A DNA stretch of 64,000 bases, from the NCBI RefSeq assembly GCF_004801905.1, contig NZ_SSSN01000003.1, positions 744,001-808,000 on the forward strand, in the 5' to 3' direction. The number at the start of each line of letters is the position of its first letter. Position 1 is the first letter of the stretch. The translations under genes were made by a program, and so were the position numbers. Shown here piece after piece: positions 27,126-37,494 of the stretch. A model generated the notes under the pieces. It saw only the letters and a list, made by a program, of their open reading frames with translations. It did not search any database and was not told where the DNA came from. The DNA is from Orlajensenia flava. GTDB lineage: Bacteria; Actinomycetota; Actinomycetes; Actinomycetales; Microbacteriaceae.

Positions 27126-27947
27126 TCAGACACGCTTGGTGTCTCGTCGGAAGAGCAGCGCCGTTCCCGTGGCGAAGATGGCCAGCCAGCCCAGCGCGTT
27201 GAGCAGGGCACCGAGGTCGAACCCCTCCCCCGTCAGCGGCGCCCGGGCGATCTCGCCGATGCCGTAGACGGGCGTCCACGCGGCGATCTGCTGGAGCAGC
27301 TCTGGCATCATCGAGATCGGGTAGAACAGCCCGCCGATGAAGCTGAAGAACACGATGACGAGGCTCGTGATCTGCGCCGTGTTCTCGCCCGGGACCAGGT
27401 AGCCCATCAGCAGGCCGAGGGTGGTGAACACGGCTCCGCCGAGCAGCCAGGCGACCAGGCCGGACACGATCCATTGCTCGGGGTCCATTCGCACGCCGGT
27501 CAACGCGCCGGCGATGTACGTGCCTCCGACGGCGATGAGGCCGAAGACGAGCCCCGCGATGAGCTTGGTCGCGACGTTCGCCACCGGGTTGAGCGGCGTG
27601 AGGCGCAACTGTCTGCTCCACCCGAGCGCCCGCTCGGTCGCAACGGCTGCACCGGCCTGCGTTGCCGACATCATGGCACCGTAGAGCGCCATAGAGACCA
27701 TGAGGTAGGCGGCGACCGAGAGCCCACCCTGTGCGATCGAGGTGCTGGTGAGCGGCTCGTTCCGTTGCGGATAGCCGACCAGGAGGTACATCGCCACCGG
27801 GAAGATCAGGGTGAACAGGATCGTCCGGCGGTTGCGGAGCTTCCGCACCATCTCGATGCGGAGGAAGGTGAGGTTGAAGGCGCCGAGTGGCGGTACGGAC
27901 CGCTCGAGGCTCACCCGGTCGGTTGCTGATGCGGTGGAGGTGCTCAT
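27126..27947 (-). CDS. ABC-2 type transporter permease
   Basis: 273 aa with six predicted membrane helices; the ABC-2 exporter pattern includes TEIA-like positions VATERALGWSRQLRLTPLNP and the late helix hairpin FFSFIGGLFYPISMMPELL. Forms an exporter with the upstream ATPase (4-nt overlap). Linked to the two-component system below. Cargo unknown; related sets export antimicrobials or lipids. Confidence 0.9.
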   Translation of the reverse strand: MSTSTASATDRVSLERSVPPLGAFNLTFLRIEMVRKLRNRRTILFTLIFPVAMYLLVGYPQRNEPLTSTSIAQGGLSVAAYLMVSMALYGAMMSATQAGAAVATERALGWSRQLRLTPLNPVANVATKLIAGLVFGLIAVGGTYIAGALTGVRMDPEQWIVSGLVAWLLGGAVFTTLGLLMGYLVPGENTAQITSLVIVFFSFIGGLFYPISMMPELLQQIAAWTPVYGIGEIARAPLTGEGFDLGALLNALGWLAIFATGTALLFRRDTKRV

Positions 27948-28882
27948 GATGCGGATCCTTCCGAGGTGAGCGAGATGAAGACGTCTTCGAGTCCGTGAGC
28001 GGTGATCTCGACGTCGTGGGCGTCGGTGCGGGTGAACAGGTGTCGGGCGAGCGCGTCGGAGTCGCTCGTGGAGATGAGCGTCGCGGACCCTCGGGACTCG
28101 ATGCTGCTGACGCCCGGGAACGCGGCGAGGGCCGCCACATCGGCTTCGGGGATGACGGCGCGCACGGTGCGCCCGGACGCCAGGTTCTTGACCTCGGTCG
28201 CCGATCCGTCAGCGACGATCCGGCCGTGTCGCATGAGGACGATCCGGTCGGCGTAGGCGTCGGCCTCGTCGAGGTAGTGGGTCGCGAAGATCACCGTCCG
28301 ACCGCGGGCGGCATCCTCGCGGATGGCGTTCCAGAAGTCGCGCCGACCCGTCACGTCCATGCCCGTGGTCGGCTCGTCGAGGATGAGCAGTCCCGGGTCG
28401 CTCAGCAGCGCCATGGCGAAGCGCAGCCGCTGCTGCTGTCCGCCTGAGCACTTGCCGACCATTCGCGATCCGATGTCGAGGATGCCGGCGCGCTCGAGCA
28501 CCTCGTCGACCGGCCGGGTCTGCGTGAACAGGCTGGCCGTGAGCTGCACGGTCTCACGGACGGTGAGGTCCTTGAGCAGGCCGCCGGTCTGCAGCACCGC
28601 GGAGACGAAGCCCTCGGCGATGGCGGCGCGAGGCGAGCGCCCGAAGATGCTGACGCTGCCGGAGTCGGGCTTGGAGAGGCCCAACAGCATGTCGATCGTG
28701 GTGGTCTTGCCCGCGCCGTTCGGGCCGAGGAAGGCGACGATCTCGCCCGCGTGGACGGTGAGATCGACGGCGTCGACGGCGCGAACGTCGCCGAAGCTCT
28801 TGGTGATGCCCGATGCCGCGATCGCGAGCGGAGACGCGGGGGCATCCGTGGCGGCGGTGGCCAGTTGAGGGGTCGTTTCCAT
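27944..28882 (-). CDS. ABC transporter ATP-binding protein
   Basis: 312 aa. Walker A GPNGAGKTTTIDML (53-66), Q-loop LQTGGLL, signature CSGGQQQRLRFAMAL (slightly variant C-loop), Walker B LLILDEPTTGMD and the switch His in FATHYLDEAD. The C-terminal domain resembles DrrA-type drug exporters. First gene of the exporter-kinase-regulator operon. Confidence 0.95.
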   Translation of the reverse strand: METTPQLATAATDAPASPLAIAASGITKSFGDVRAVDAVDLTVHAGEIVAFLGPNGAGKTTTIDMLLGLSKPDSGSVSIFGRSPRAAIAEGFVSAVLQTGGLLKDLTVRETVQLTASLFTQTRPVDEVLERAGILDIGSRMVGKCSGGQQQRLRFAMALLSDPGLLILDEPTTGMDVTGRRDFWNAIREDAARGRTVIFATHYLDEADAYADRIVLMRHGRIVADGSATEVKNLASGRTVRAVIPEADVAALAAFPGVSSIESRGSATLISTSDSDALARHLFTRTDAHDVEITAHGLEDVFISLTSEGSAS

Positions 28883-28985
28883 GACTTCATCGTCGTACGG
28901 ATGAGCAGCGCGGGCGCGGATCGATCGTCACGACCCGACCGTGACGAATGTCACCCGCGGCAGCCCGCGGCAGCCGCGCCGAAAC

Positions 28986-29025
28986 GACGGATGCCCGCCC
29001 CACCGGAGTGGGACGGGCATCCGTC
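28986..29025 (-). terminator. Hairpin terminator after pnp
   Basis: Arms 28986-29002 (GACGGATGCCCGCCCCA) and 29009-29025 pair over 17 positions with one mismatch and a 6-nt loop. It is placed 17 nt past the pnp stop. No long U-run follows. Confidence 0.7.
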
Positions 29026-29041
29026 AGGCGAGTCGCCGGGT

Positions 29042-31351
<2,310 letters not shown>

Positions 31352-31628
31352 GAGGTCTTTCTCCTTTGTTTTACGTCGCAGCCCCGTATGGGCACGACTC
31401 CTACGCGGGAGCAGGGGGAACAGGCAGATTTCAGCGCGTCAGGATGATTCGCCTGCGCTGGTCACCAGTAGAAGGACGCCGCGCGAGTCACGCTCGGAAT
31501 GCCACCACAGGGGACCAGCATCCTGCCAGCCTGCTCCGTCGATGATGTTCAGTTGTGTGAAACCCACAGAATGGGCCGAACAAAGCCTAGCAGGTGCGAC
31601 TGTCCGAGGCCCTGACTAGGCTGGAGAA

Positions 31629-31814
31629 ATGAGTACCGACGACGAGAACACGACCGCCGCTTCGGAGGATGTCAAAGCCAAATTCCGCGAGGCTCTGGAC
31701 AAGAAGAAGAACGCCCAGCACGCCGGCCAGGCCCACCTCGACGGACAGTCGTCCATCCAGGGCGCGCACGGCAACGCCGACAACCGTCAGGAGTTCCGCC
31801 GCAAGAGCGGCTGA
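31629..31814 (+). CDS. DUF5302 small protein
   Basis: 61 aa, charged and predicted disordered: VKAKFREALDKKKNAQH, then GNADNRQEFRRKSG. This matches the actinobacterial DUF5302 family, function unknown. TAGGCT (31617-31622) lies 6 nt before the ATG, so probably leaderless. Divergent from pnp across a 277-bp gap in which no other gene or clear structure was seen. Confidence 0.82.
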   Translation: MSTDDENTTAASEDVKAKFREALDKKKNAQHAGQAHLDGQSSIQGAHGNADNRQEFRRKSG

Positions 31815-31837
31815 TCGACCGGTCCCCGATCGCCCCG

Positions 31838-31910
31838 CGCCACCTCGCCAGCTTCCGCGCCATTTAAACGGGCGCGAAGGCCGACGAAGTGGCGCGGAGG
31901 CGAGGTGGCG
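31838..31910. repeat. 73-bp nested palindromic element
   Basis: Outer arms CGCCACCTCGCC (31838-31849) and GGCGAGGTGGCG (31899-31910) are perfect complements; inner arms CTTCCGCGCC and GGCGCGAAG flank an ATTTAAAC centre. The segment 31878-31897 (AGGCCGACGAAGTGGCGCGG) recurs exactly inside folA at 247-266. A further imperfect hairpin (GGGCGCCCGCA/TGCGGGCACCC) follows directly to about 31945 and may terminate transcription of the neighbours. Confidence 0.75.
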
Positions 31911-31952
31911 GGCGCCCGCAGTCGAGATTGCGGGCACCCGGTCGGATGGGCG

Positions 31953-32582
31953 TCAGGCGGCGCTGAAGCCGCCCGTCACGCTGAACGACGAGTCGAGGGC
32001 GAACGGATCCCGCACCTGCTGCGAGCGATCGGACACGGCCACCAGCGCCGCCAGCTCACCCGCGGCGCGCTCGATGCGGGTGGGCAGCGCGCCGACCGCA
32101 TCCGTCGTGCTCCCCCAGTCCTCGGCCGCCGCGTAGACGCCCGTCGGCACCGCCACCGCGTGCAGGTAGCTGAACAGCGGACGCAAGGCGTGATCGAGCG
32201 CGAGCGAGTGTCGTGCCGACCCGCCGGTGGCTCCGAGGAGCACGGGCATGCCGTCGAGGGATTTCGGATCGAGCACGTCGATGAACGACTTGAACAGGCC
32301 ACTGTATGAGCCCGAGAAGATCGGGGTCGCGACGATCAGCCCGTCGGCCCGGGTCACGGTCTCGATGACGCTCGACAGGGTGGGGCTCGGGAACCCCGTG
32401 ATGAGGTTGTTCGTCACGTCCTTGGAAACGTCCCGCAACTCGACGACGCTCACCTCCACGTCGACGCCGTGCACCTCGCGCAGCCGGGCGACGGTGGCAT
32501 CCGTCAGCCGATCGGCGAGCAGCCGGGTCGATGAGGGCTGGCTGAGGCCGGCCGCCAGCACTGCGAGCTTCCGTGTGGTCAT
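31953..32582 (-). CDS. CE1759-type FMN reductase
   Basis: 209 aa NAD(P)H-dependent FMN reductase with flavodoxin-like fold: VLAAGLSQPSSTRLLADRL (phosphate loop), ADGLIVATPIFSGSYSGLFKSF and VLLGATGGSARHSL. Supplies reduced flavin to the luciferase-like monooxygenase encoded 1 nt upstream, matching the CE1758/CE1759 pair known in actinobacteria. The ATG directly follows that gene's stop, with its SD GGGAG inside the upstream coding end. Confidence 0.88.
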   Translation of the reverse strand: MTTRKLAVLAAGLSQPSSTRLLADRLTDATVARLREVHGVDVEVSVVELRDVSKDVTNNLITGFPSPTLSSVIETVTRADGLIVATPIFSGSYSGLFKSFIDVLDPKSLDGMPVLLGATGGSARHSLALDHALRPLFSYLHAVAVPTGVYAAAEDWGSTTDAVGALPTRIERAAGELAALVAVSDRSQQVRDPFALDSSFSVTGGFSAA

Positions 32583-32583
32583 C

Positions 32584-33747
32584 TCATGCTCCCTTCGCGG
32601 CGAGGCCGAAGGCCGCACCAGACGCCGGCGCCGACTCGGGGACGGACGCCGCATCACGCGCGGCGACCCGCTCGGCGTTCCGCTTGGCGACGAGTCCGGC
32701 GTGGGTCGGGCCGTCCGGCACGTGCGACGGGCGCAGGGCGTCGAGCTCCTTCCGGAGCACGGGAACGACCTCCTCGCCGAGGATGTCCAGCTGCTCGAGC
32801 ACCGTCTTGAGCGGCAGGCCGGCGTGATCCATGAGGAACAGCTGGCGCTGGTAATCGCCGTAGTACTCGCGCATCGCCATGTACCGGTCGATGACCTCCT
32901 GCGGGCTGCCGACCGTGAGCGGAGTCATCTCGGTGAACTCCTCGAGCGACGGACCGTGCCCGTACACCGGAGCGTTGTCGAAGTAGGGGCGGAACTCGTT
33001 GACCGCGTCCTGCGACTTCGCGCGCATGAACACCTGCCCGCCGAGCCCGACGATCGCCTGGTCGGCGCTGCCGTGGCCGTAGTGCTCGAAGCGCTGGCGG
33101 TAGAGGCCGATCAGGCGCATGTAGTGCTCCTTGGGCCAGAAGATGTTGTTGGCGAAGAACCCGTCACCGTAATAGGCGGCCTGCTCGGCGATCTCGGGAG
33201 AGTGGATGCTGCCGTGCCAGACGAACGGGGGCACGTCGTCGAGCGGGCGCGGCGTGGACTGGAAGCCCTGCAGCGGAGTGCGGTGCTTGCCCTGCCAGTC
33301 GACGTAGTCCTCGCGCCACAGCTGGTGCAGCAGTGCGTAGTTCTCCAGGGCGAGGTCGATGCCGTCGCGGATGTCCTTGCCGAACCAGGGGTAGACGGGT
33401 CCGGTGTTGCCGCGGCCCATGGTGAGGTCGACGCGGCCGTCGGCCAGGTGCTGCAGCATCGCGTAGTCCTCGGCGATCTTCACCGGGTCGTTCGTGGTGA
33501 TGAGCGTCGTGGCTGTCGAGAGCAGCAGGGTCTCGGTCTGGGCGGCGATGTAGGCGAGCGTGGTCGTGGGCGAGGAAGAGAAGAACGGCGGGTTGTGGTG
33601 CTCGCCGAGCGCGAAGACGTCCATCCCGACCTCTTCGGTCTTCTTGGCGATCTCGACGATCGCCTTGATCCGGTCGCCCTCACTCGGGGTGCGACCTGTC
33701 GTCGGGTCCTGGGTGATGTCGCTCACCGTGAAGATTCCGAACTGCAT
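32584..33747 (-). CDS. CE1758-type luciferase-like FMN-dependent monooxygenase
   Basis: 387 aa LLM-class TIM barrel: FGIFTVSDITQDPTTG, FALGEHHNPPF, LLSTATTLITTNDPVKIAED, DLTMGRGNTGPVYPWFGKD. Uses the reduced FMN delivered by the partner reductase to oxygenate an unidentified substrate. ATG after AGGAGG; a longer frame begins with an improbable MYMQMH stretch that overlaps the palindromic promoter. Confidence 0.88.
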   Translation of the reverse strand: MQFGIFTVSDITQDPTTGRTPSEGDRIKAIVEIAKKTEEVGMDVFALGEHHNPPFFSSSPTTTLAYIAAQTETLLLSTATTLITTNDPVKIAEDYAMLQHLADGRVDLTMGRGNTGPVYPWFGKDIRDGIDLALENYALLHQLWREDYVDWQGKHRTPLQGFQSTPRPLDDVPPFVWHGSIHSPEIAEQAAYYGDGFFANNIFWPKEHYMRLIGLYRQRFEHYGHGSADQAIVGLGGQVFMRAKSQDAVNEFRPYFDNAPVYGHGPSLEEFTEMTPLTVGSPQEVIDRYMAMREYYGDYQRQLFLMDHAGLPLKTVLEQLDILGEEVVPVLRKELDALRPSHVPDGPTHAGLVAKRNAERVAARDAASVPESAPASGAAFGLAAKGA

Positions 33748-33777
33748 CTCGTGGCCTCCTGGCCTCTCTCCGATTCC

Positions 33778-33795
33778 ATGCATTTGCATGTACAT
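33778..33795. promoter_or_regulatory. AT-rich palindromic site upstream of the monooxygenase operon
   Basis: ATGCATTTGCATGTACAT contains TGCA-TT-TGCA (33779-33788) and ATGTACAT. Its low GC in this genome and position 31-48 nt before the start suggest an operator. Confidence 0.45.
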
Positions 33796-33828
33796 CGGAT
33801 CAAACGGTGAAGGGGGCGTCGCTATTCC

Positions 33829-34752
33829 CTACTCGAAGGTGAGCACGACCTTGCCGCGCAGGTGGCCTGCGGTCAGGTGCGCGTACGCCTCCCGCACCCG
33901 CTCCACCGGATAGATCGCGTCGATCGGAAGGTCGATGTCCCCGGCGGCGATCAGCGCAGCGAGCTCGTCGAGATCCCCGGCTTCGGCCTCCGCTCCCCCG
34001 ACGCTCATCACGCCGACCTCGTCGGCGTAGCGCTTGTCGGCGATCGAGTTGATGCGCTCCGGGGGCACCCCCAGAGCGAGCCCGAGGTCGATCGTCTCCC
34101 TGCCGTGGTGGTCGAGCACCGCGGTGACCCCCTCCGGCGCGAGTTCGCGGATGCGGTCGGGCATCCCCTCGCCGTAGCCGACCGGCTCGATGCCCCGTCG
34201 GCGCAGGTAGTCGTGATTGGCAACGGATGCGGTGCCGATCACCCGCGCGCCGGCCCGACGTGCCAGTTGCGCCGCGAGAACGCCGACGCCCCCGGCGGCG
34301 GCGCTGACGAGGATGGTGTCGTCGGCCGAGGGAGCGAGATGACGCACCTCGGCCATCGCCGTACGTCCGGCGATGTCGAGGGTTCCCGCCTGCTCGTCCG
34401 TCAGTCCGTCGGGGGTGGAGTGCAGGGTGTCGGCTCGGGCGACGGTGAAGTCGGCCTGAGCAAGGAACCGACCGCCTCCGAACACCCGGTCGCCGGTGCG
34501 GAAGCCCGCCACTCCGGGCCCGATCTCGTCGACCACCCCCGCTAAGTCGTTCCCATTGCCCGACGGGAACCCGGTGAAGCCGTAGTGGCGCGCCACCGCC
34601 TGGTCGGCCACGATCTTCCAGTCGACCGGATTCAGGCCAGCGGCGAGCACGCGGACCCGCACCTCACCGTCTCCGGGACGGGGCGCATCCACGCTCACCA
34701 CCTCGAGCTCGTCGGTCGGTCCGAAGCGGTTGAACTGCACGGCGCGGGGCAT
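33829..34752 (-). CDS. NADP-dependent quinone oxidoreductase-like (zinc-free MDR family)
   Basis: 307 aa. N-terminal GroES-like part (EVRVRVLAAGLNPVDWKI), Rossmann domain with VSAAAGGVGVLAAQLARRAGARVIGTA, and the usual C-terminal LRGKVVLTFE. No zinc-ligand cysteines, so it belongs with quinone/enone reductases. SD GGAGGACGG before the ATG. Precedes the monooxygenase operon on the same strand and may be cotranscribed. Confidence 0.9.
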   Translation of the reverse strand: MPRAVQFNRFGPTDELEVVSVDAPRPGDGEVRVRVLAAGLNPVDWKIVADQAVARHYGFTGFPSGNGNDLAGVVDEIGPGVAGFRTGDRVFGGGRFLAQADFTVARADTLHSTPDGLTDEQAGTLDIAGRTAMAEVRHLAPSADDTILVSAAAGGVGVLAAQLARRAGARVIGTASVANHDYLRRRGIEPVGYGEGMPDRIRELAPEGVTAVLDHHGRETIDLGLALGVPPERINSIADKRYADEVGVMSVGGAEAEAGDLDELAALIAAGDIDLPIDAIYPVERVREAYAHLTAGHLRGKVVLTFE

Positions 34753-34851
34753 CCGTCCTCCTTCTCGTGGGCGATGACTGCAACCTACGGCGCGGGTGGA
34801 CGGGCGGGCAAGCCCCGCGGATGCCGCCGGAAGCGGCCATAGGCTGGATGC

Positions 34852-35262
34852 ATGGCAACCGTGAACCTGACCATGGACACCTTCGAGAAGACCATCACCG
34901 ACGGCGGAATCGTGCTGATCGACTACTGGGCCGAGTGGTGCGGCCCGTGCCGTCAGTTCGGACCGACTTACGAGACCGCGTCCGAGGCCAATCCCGACAT
35001 CACCTTCGCCAAGGTCGACACCGAGGCCGAGCGCGAGATCGCGGGTGGCATGGGCATCCAGTCGATCCCCACCCTGATGATCTTCAAGGACGGGGTGGGC
35101 GTGTTCTCGCAGGCGGGCGCGCTGCCCGCACCGGTGCTGAACGACATCATCGGCCAGGTCCGCGAGCTCGACATGGACGCAGTGCGCGCGCAGATCGCCG
35201 AGCAGGAGGCGCAGGCCGAGGCTGCTGGCGACACCGCGTCAGCCGAGCCCGGCGAGAACTGA
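34852..35262 (+). CDS. trxA: Thioredoxin
   Basis: 136 aa. Active site WAEWCGPCRQFGP with the classical CGPC (Cys30/Cys33) and cis-Pro in QSIPTLMIF. A ~30-residue acidic Ala/Glu-rich tail (AEQEAQAEAAGDTASAEPGE) is longer than in E. coli Trx. TAGGCT (34840-34845) lies 6 nt before the ATG, consistent with leaderless mRNA. Cytosolic disulfide reductase. Confidence 0.95.
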   Translation: MATVNLTMDTFEKTITDGGIVLIDYWAEWCGPCRQFGPTYETASEANPDITFAKVDTEAEREIAGGMGIQSIPTLMIFKDGVGVFSQAGALPAPVLNDIIGQVRELDMDAVRAQIAEQEAQAEAAGDTASAEPGEN

Positions 35263-35272
35263 CGCTCCGGGC

Positions 35273-36040
35273 TCAGTTCTCCGGCAGCTCGAGCACCCGC
35301 TGAGCGGCATCGATGAGCGCCAGGCCGTAGTGCCGCCCGTGACCGGCCGCGTGAACGGCGAGCGGATGCAGTTGGTGCAGCGGCACGCGTTCCCGCCAGC
35401 CCGAGCGCAGCGGCGCAGCATCGTCGTAGGCTTCCAGGACCTCGGCGAGATGCGGGAGGCCGAACAGAGCCAGCATCGCGAGGTCCGTCTCCCGGTGGCC
35501 GCCCTGCGCTGCCGGGTCGATGAGCACGACGCCGTCGGGCGACCAGAGCACGTTCCCGGCCCACAGGTCGCCATGCAGCCGAGCCGGCGACTCATCGTCG
35601 TCGAAATCACCCGCGCTCAGGCGATCGCACGCGCGGCGGACCACGTCGGCCTCATCGGGCCGGAGATTTCCTGCGGAGACGGCGGGAGCGAGAAACGGGA
35701 GCACGCGCCCCTCGGCATAGAACCGCCCCCAGTGTTCACCGGTCACGGCGGGAAGCTCGCGGCGGCCGATGTAGAGCGGTCCGTCCCAGTCCGACGGCGG
35801 GCTTCCGAACCGGGCGGCACCCGCTCGGTGCGAGTGCGCCAACGCGCGTCCGAACGATCGAGCGGCTTCGCCCGTCGGGCGCGTCTCCGCCACCTGGTCG
35901 AGTTCGATGCGTCCCGGCGAGACCGCGACGACGCCGACGCAGTGCGCCCCTCGGGCCGCCGCAAGCCAGCGCAGTCCCGCCGCCTCCGCCTCGAAGAAGC
36001 CCGGCGGCGCATCCTCTCGTGTCTTGACGAACGTCGTCAG
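35273..36040 (-). CDS. Fructosamine kinase family protein
   Basis: 255 aa. Kinase-like fold with the catalytic LHGDLWAGNVLW and metal-binding LIDPAAQGGHRETDLAMLALFG; N-terminal FVKTREDAPPGFFEAEAAGLRWL matches the family start. It phosphorylates glycated amines for repair of Amadori products. No ATG/GTG/TTG is available near this start. The CTG that overlaps the upstream stop (CTGA) lies 6 nt after GGAG and gives exactly the expected N-terminus, so CTG initiation is proposed. Probably coupled to the membrane protein gene. Confidence 0.87.
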   Translation of the reverse strand: MTTFVKTREDAPPGFFEAEAAGLRWLAAARGAHCVGVVAVSPGRIELDQVAETRPTGEAARSFGRALAHSHRAGAARFGSPPSDWDGPLYIGRRELPAVTGEHWGRFYAEGRVLPFLAPAVSAGNLRPDEADVVRRACDRLSAGDFDDDESPARLHGDLWAGNVLWSPDGVVLIDPAAQGGHRETDLAMLALFGLPHLAEVLEAYDDAAPLRSGWRERVPLHQLHPLAVHAAGHGRHYGLALIDAAQRVLELPEN

Positions 36041-36660
36041 CTCGAGCTCCGAGCCTGCATGGCCGCCGCCAGGCCGCTGACGTCGAGCTCGACCGCGCGG
36101 GGCCGCTCGGCACCGCGGATGCGGGCCGGCACACTGACGAACGCACCCTCCCGTCGAAGCGCTCCAAGGCGGTCGACCCAGTGCTGTTCGGCCGCTTCGG
36201 GGAGGAAACCGGCATGACGGATGCGGTCGCCCGCGACCAGCTGCACCCCGACGCGATAGCGCAGCGAGAGCCACCGGCTCGCGCGCGGCACCAGGACGGC
36301 GCGCAGGTGCTCGCCGCCGTGCGCGAGGGCGATCTCGATCGAGGCCTGATGTCGTCGGGCGTCCTCGACCGACACGAACGGCCTCGTTTCGCCGTCGTCG
36401 TGCTCGGCCGACACGAACTCGAGGCCGTCGAGCGAGCGCAGGTTTCCCTCGGCATCCGGGTTGCCACGGCCGCCGCGTCCCGTCACCACGAAGGCGATGA
36501 TGAAGTAGATGGTTGCCAGCCCGGCGAGCGCCGCGGCGATCCAGAACGCGATCGGAGCCGCGCTCGGGCTGATCGATCCGGCGATCACGACGAGGACGAA
36601 CAGCAGGATGTAGGGGAACGGCTCCCACACCAGGAGGGATTTGTAGCGAGGCTCGTGCAC
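36037..36660 (-). CDS. Membrane protein of unknown function
   Basis: 207 aa with two N-terminal membrane helices (about 15-32 and 36-60), then a soluble domain (RPFVSVEDARRHQASIEIAL ... VELDVSGLAAAMQARSSS). Not recognised. GTG start; TACGGT (36667-36672) lies 6 nt upstream, fitting leaderless expression. Its stop overlaps the CTG start of the kinase gene. Confidence 0.75.
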   Translation of the reverse strand: MHEPRYKSLLVWEPFPYILLFVLVVIAGSISPSAAPIAFWIAAALAGLATIYFIIAFVVTGRGGRGNPDAEGNLRSLDGLEFVSAEHDDGETRPFVSVEDARRHQASIEIALAHGGEHLRAVLVPRASRWLSLRYRVGVQLVAGDRIRHAGFLPEAAEQHWVDRLGALRREGAFVSVPARIRGAERPRAVELDVSGLAAAMQARSSS

Positions 36661-36712
36661 GATTCCACCGTAGCCGCAGCATCACGGCCGGCTGGCCGCT
36701 GCAGTAATCGAG

Positions 36713-36751
36713 GAGCCGTGGATGCCTCGTCGCAGGTGGCATCCACGGCTC
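36713..36751 (-). terminator. 14-bp hairpin terminator after the amidotransferase gene
   Basis: GAGCCGTGGATGCC (36713-36726) and its exact complement (36738-36751) with an 11-nt loop, 29 nt past the stop at 36780. Confidence 0.7.
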
Positions 36752-36779
36752 GCGTGCAGGCTACACCCGGCTCACCACC

Positions 36780-37343
36780 TCACGTCGTCTGGCCGGCGTG
36801 CGTGCCCTCGCTGATCTCCTCGAGCAGCTTCGCTGAGAATGCGGGAAGGTCGTCGGGCTTGCGACTCGAGACCAGTCCCTCGTCCACATGCACCTCCTCG
36901 TCCACCCACGTCGCCCCCGCGTTCCGCAGGTCGGTCTGCAGGGTCGGCCATGACGTGAGGGTGCGCCCGTTGATCACTCCCGCATCGATGAGGATCCATC
37001 CTCCGTGACAGATGACGCCGACCGGCTTGTGCTGTTCGAAGAACGACCGCACGAAGGCCTGGGCCTTCTCGTCGATGCGCAATGCATCACCGTTCACCAC
37101 GCCGCCCGGCAGCACCAGGGCGTCGAAGTCGCGCGGTTCGGCGACGTCCAAGGGCTGGTCCACCCGGAAGGCGTCGCCCTTGTCGACGTGGTTGAAGCCC
37201 TGCACCTCATCGCTCTTCGGCGACACCAGGGTCGCTATCGCACCCGCCTCCGTCACCGCGTCGCGCGGAGAGGTGTACTCGACCTGCTCCACGCCGTCGG
37301 TCATGAGGAACGCCACGTTCTTGCCCGCGAGTGTCTCTGCCAT
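36780..37343 (-). CDS. PfpI/DJ-1-like type 1 glutamine amidotransferase
   Basis: 187 aa. The nucleophile elbow VICHGGWILIDAG has Cys followed by His as in protease I (PfpI/YraA/HchA) proteins; VLPGGVVNGDALR holds the conserved Glu/Asp region. Members act as deglycases or stress proteins. Two ATGs in tandem; the second keeps 7 nt to the SD GGGAG and is chosen. Confidence 0.9.
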   Translation of the reverse strand: MAETLAGKNVAFLMTDGVEQVEYTSPRDAVTEAGAIATLVSPKSDEVQGFNHVDKGDAFRVDQPLDVAEPRDFDALVLPGGVVNGDALRIDEKAQAFVRSFFEQHKPVGVICHGGWILIDAGVINGRTLTSWPTLQTDLRNAGATWVDEEVHVDEGLVSSRKPDDLPAFSAKLLEEISEGTHAGQTT

Positions 37344-37494
37344 CATCGAACTCCCTTGCCGTCTGGGCCGGACCCGGACGGCGATGCCCCGCATCCGCCG
37401 TCGTCGCCTGCCGTTCTCGACGGTACGCCGACCCGGCGGGAGGATTGGAGGGGGTTGACGTGTCTGAGACTCGACGACTCAGTGAACGCACGCC

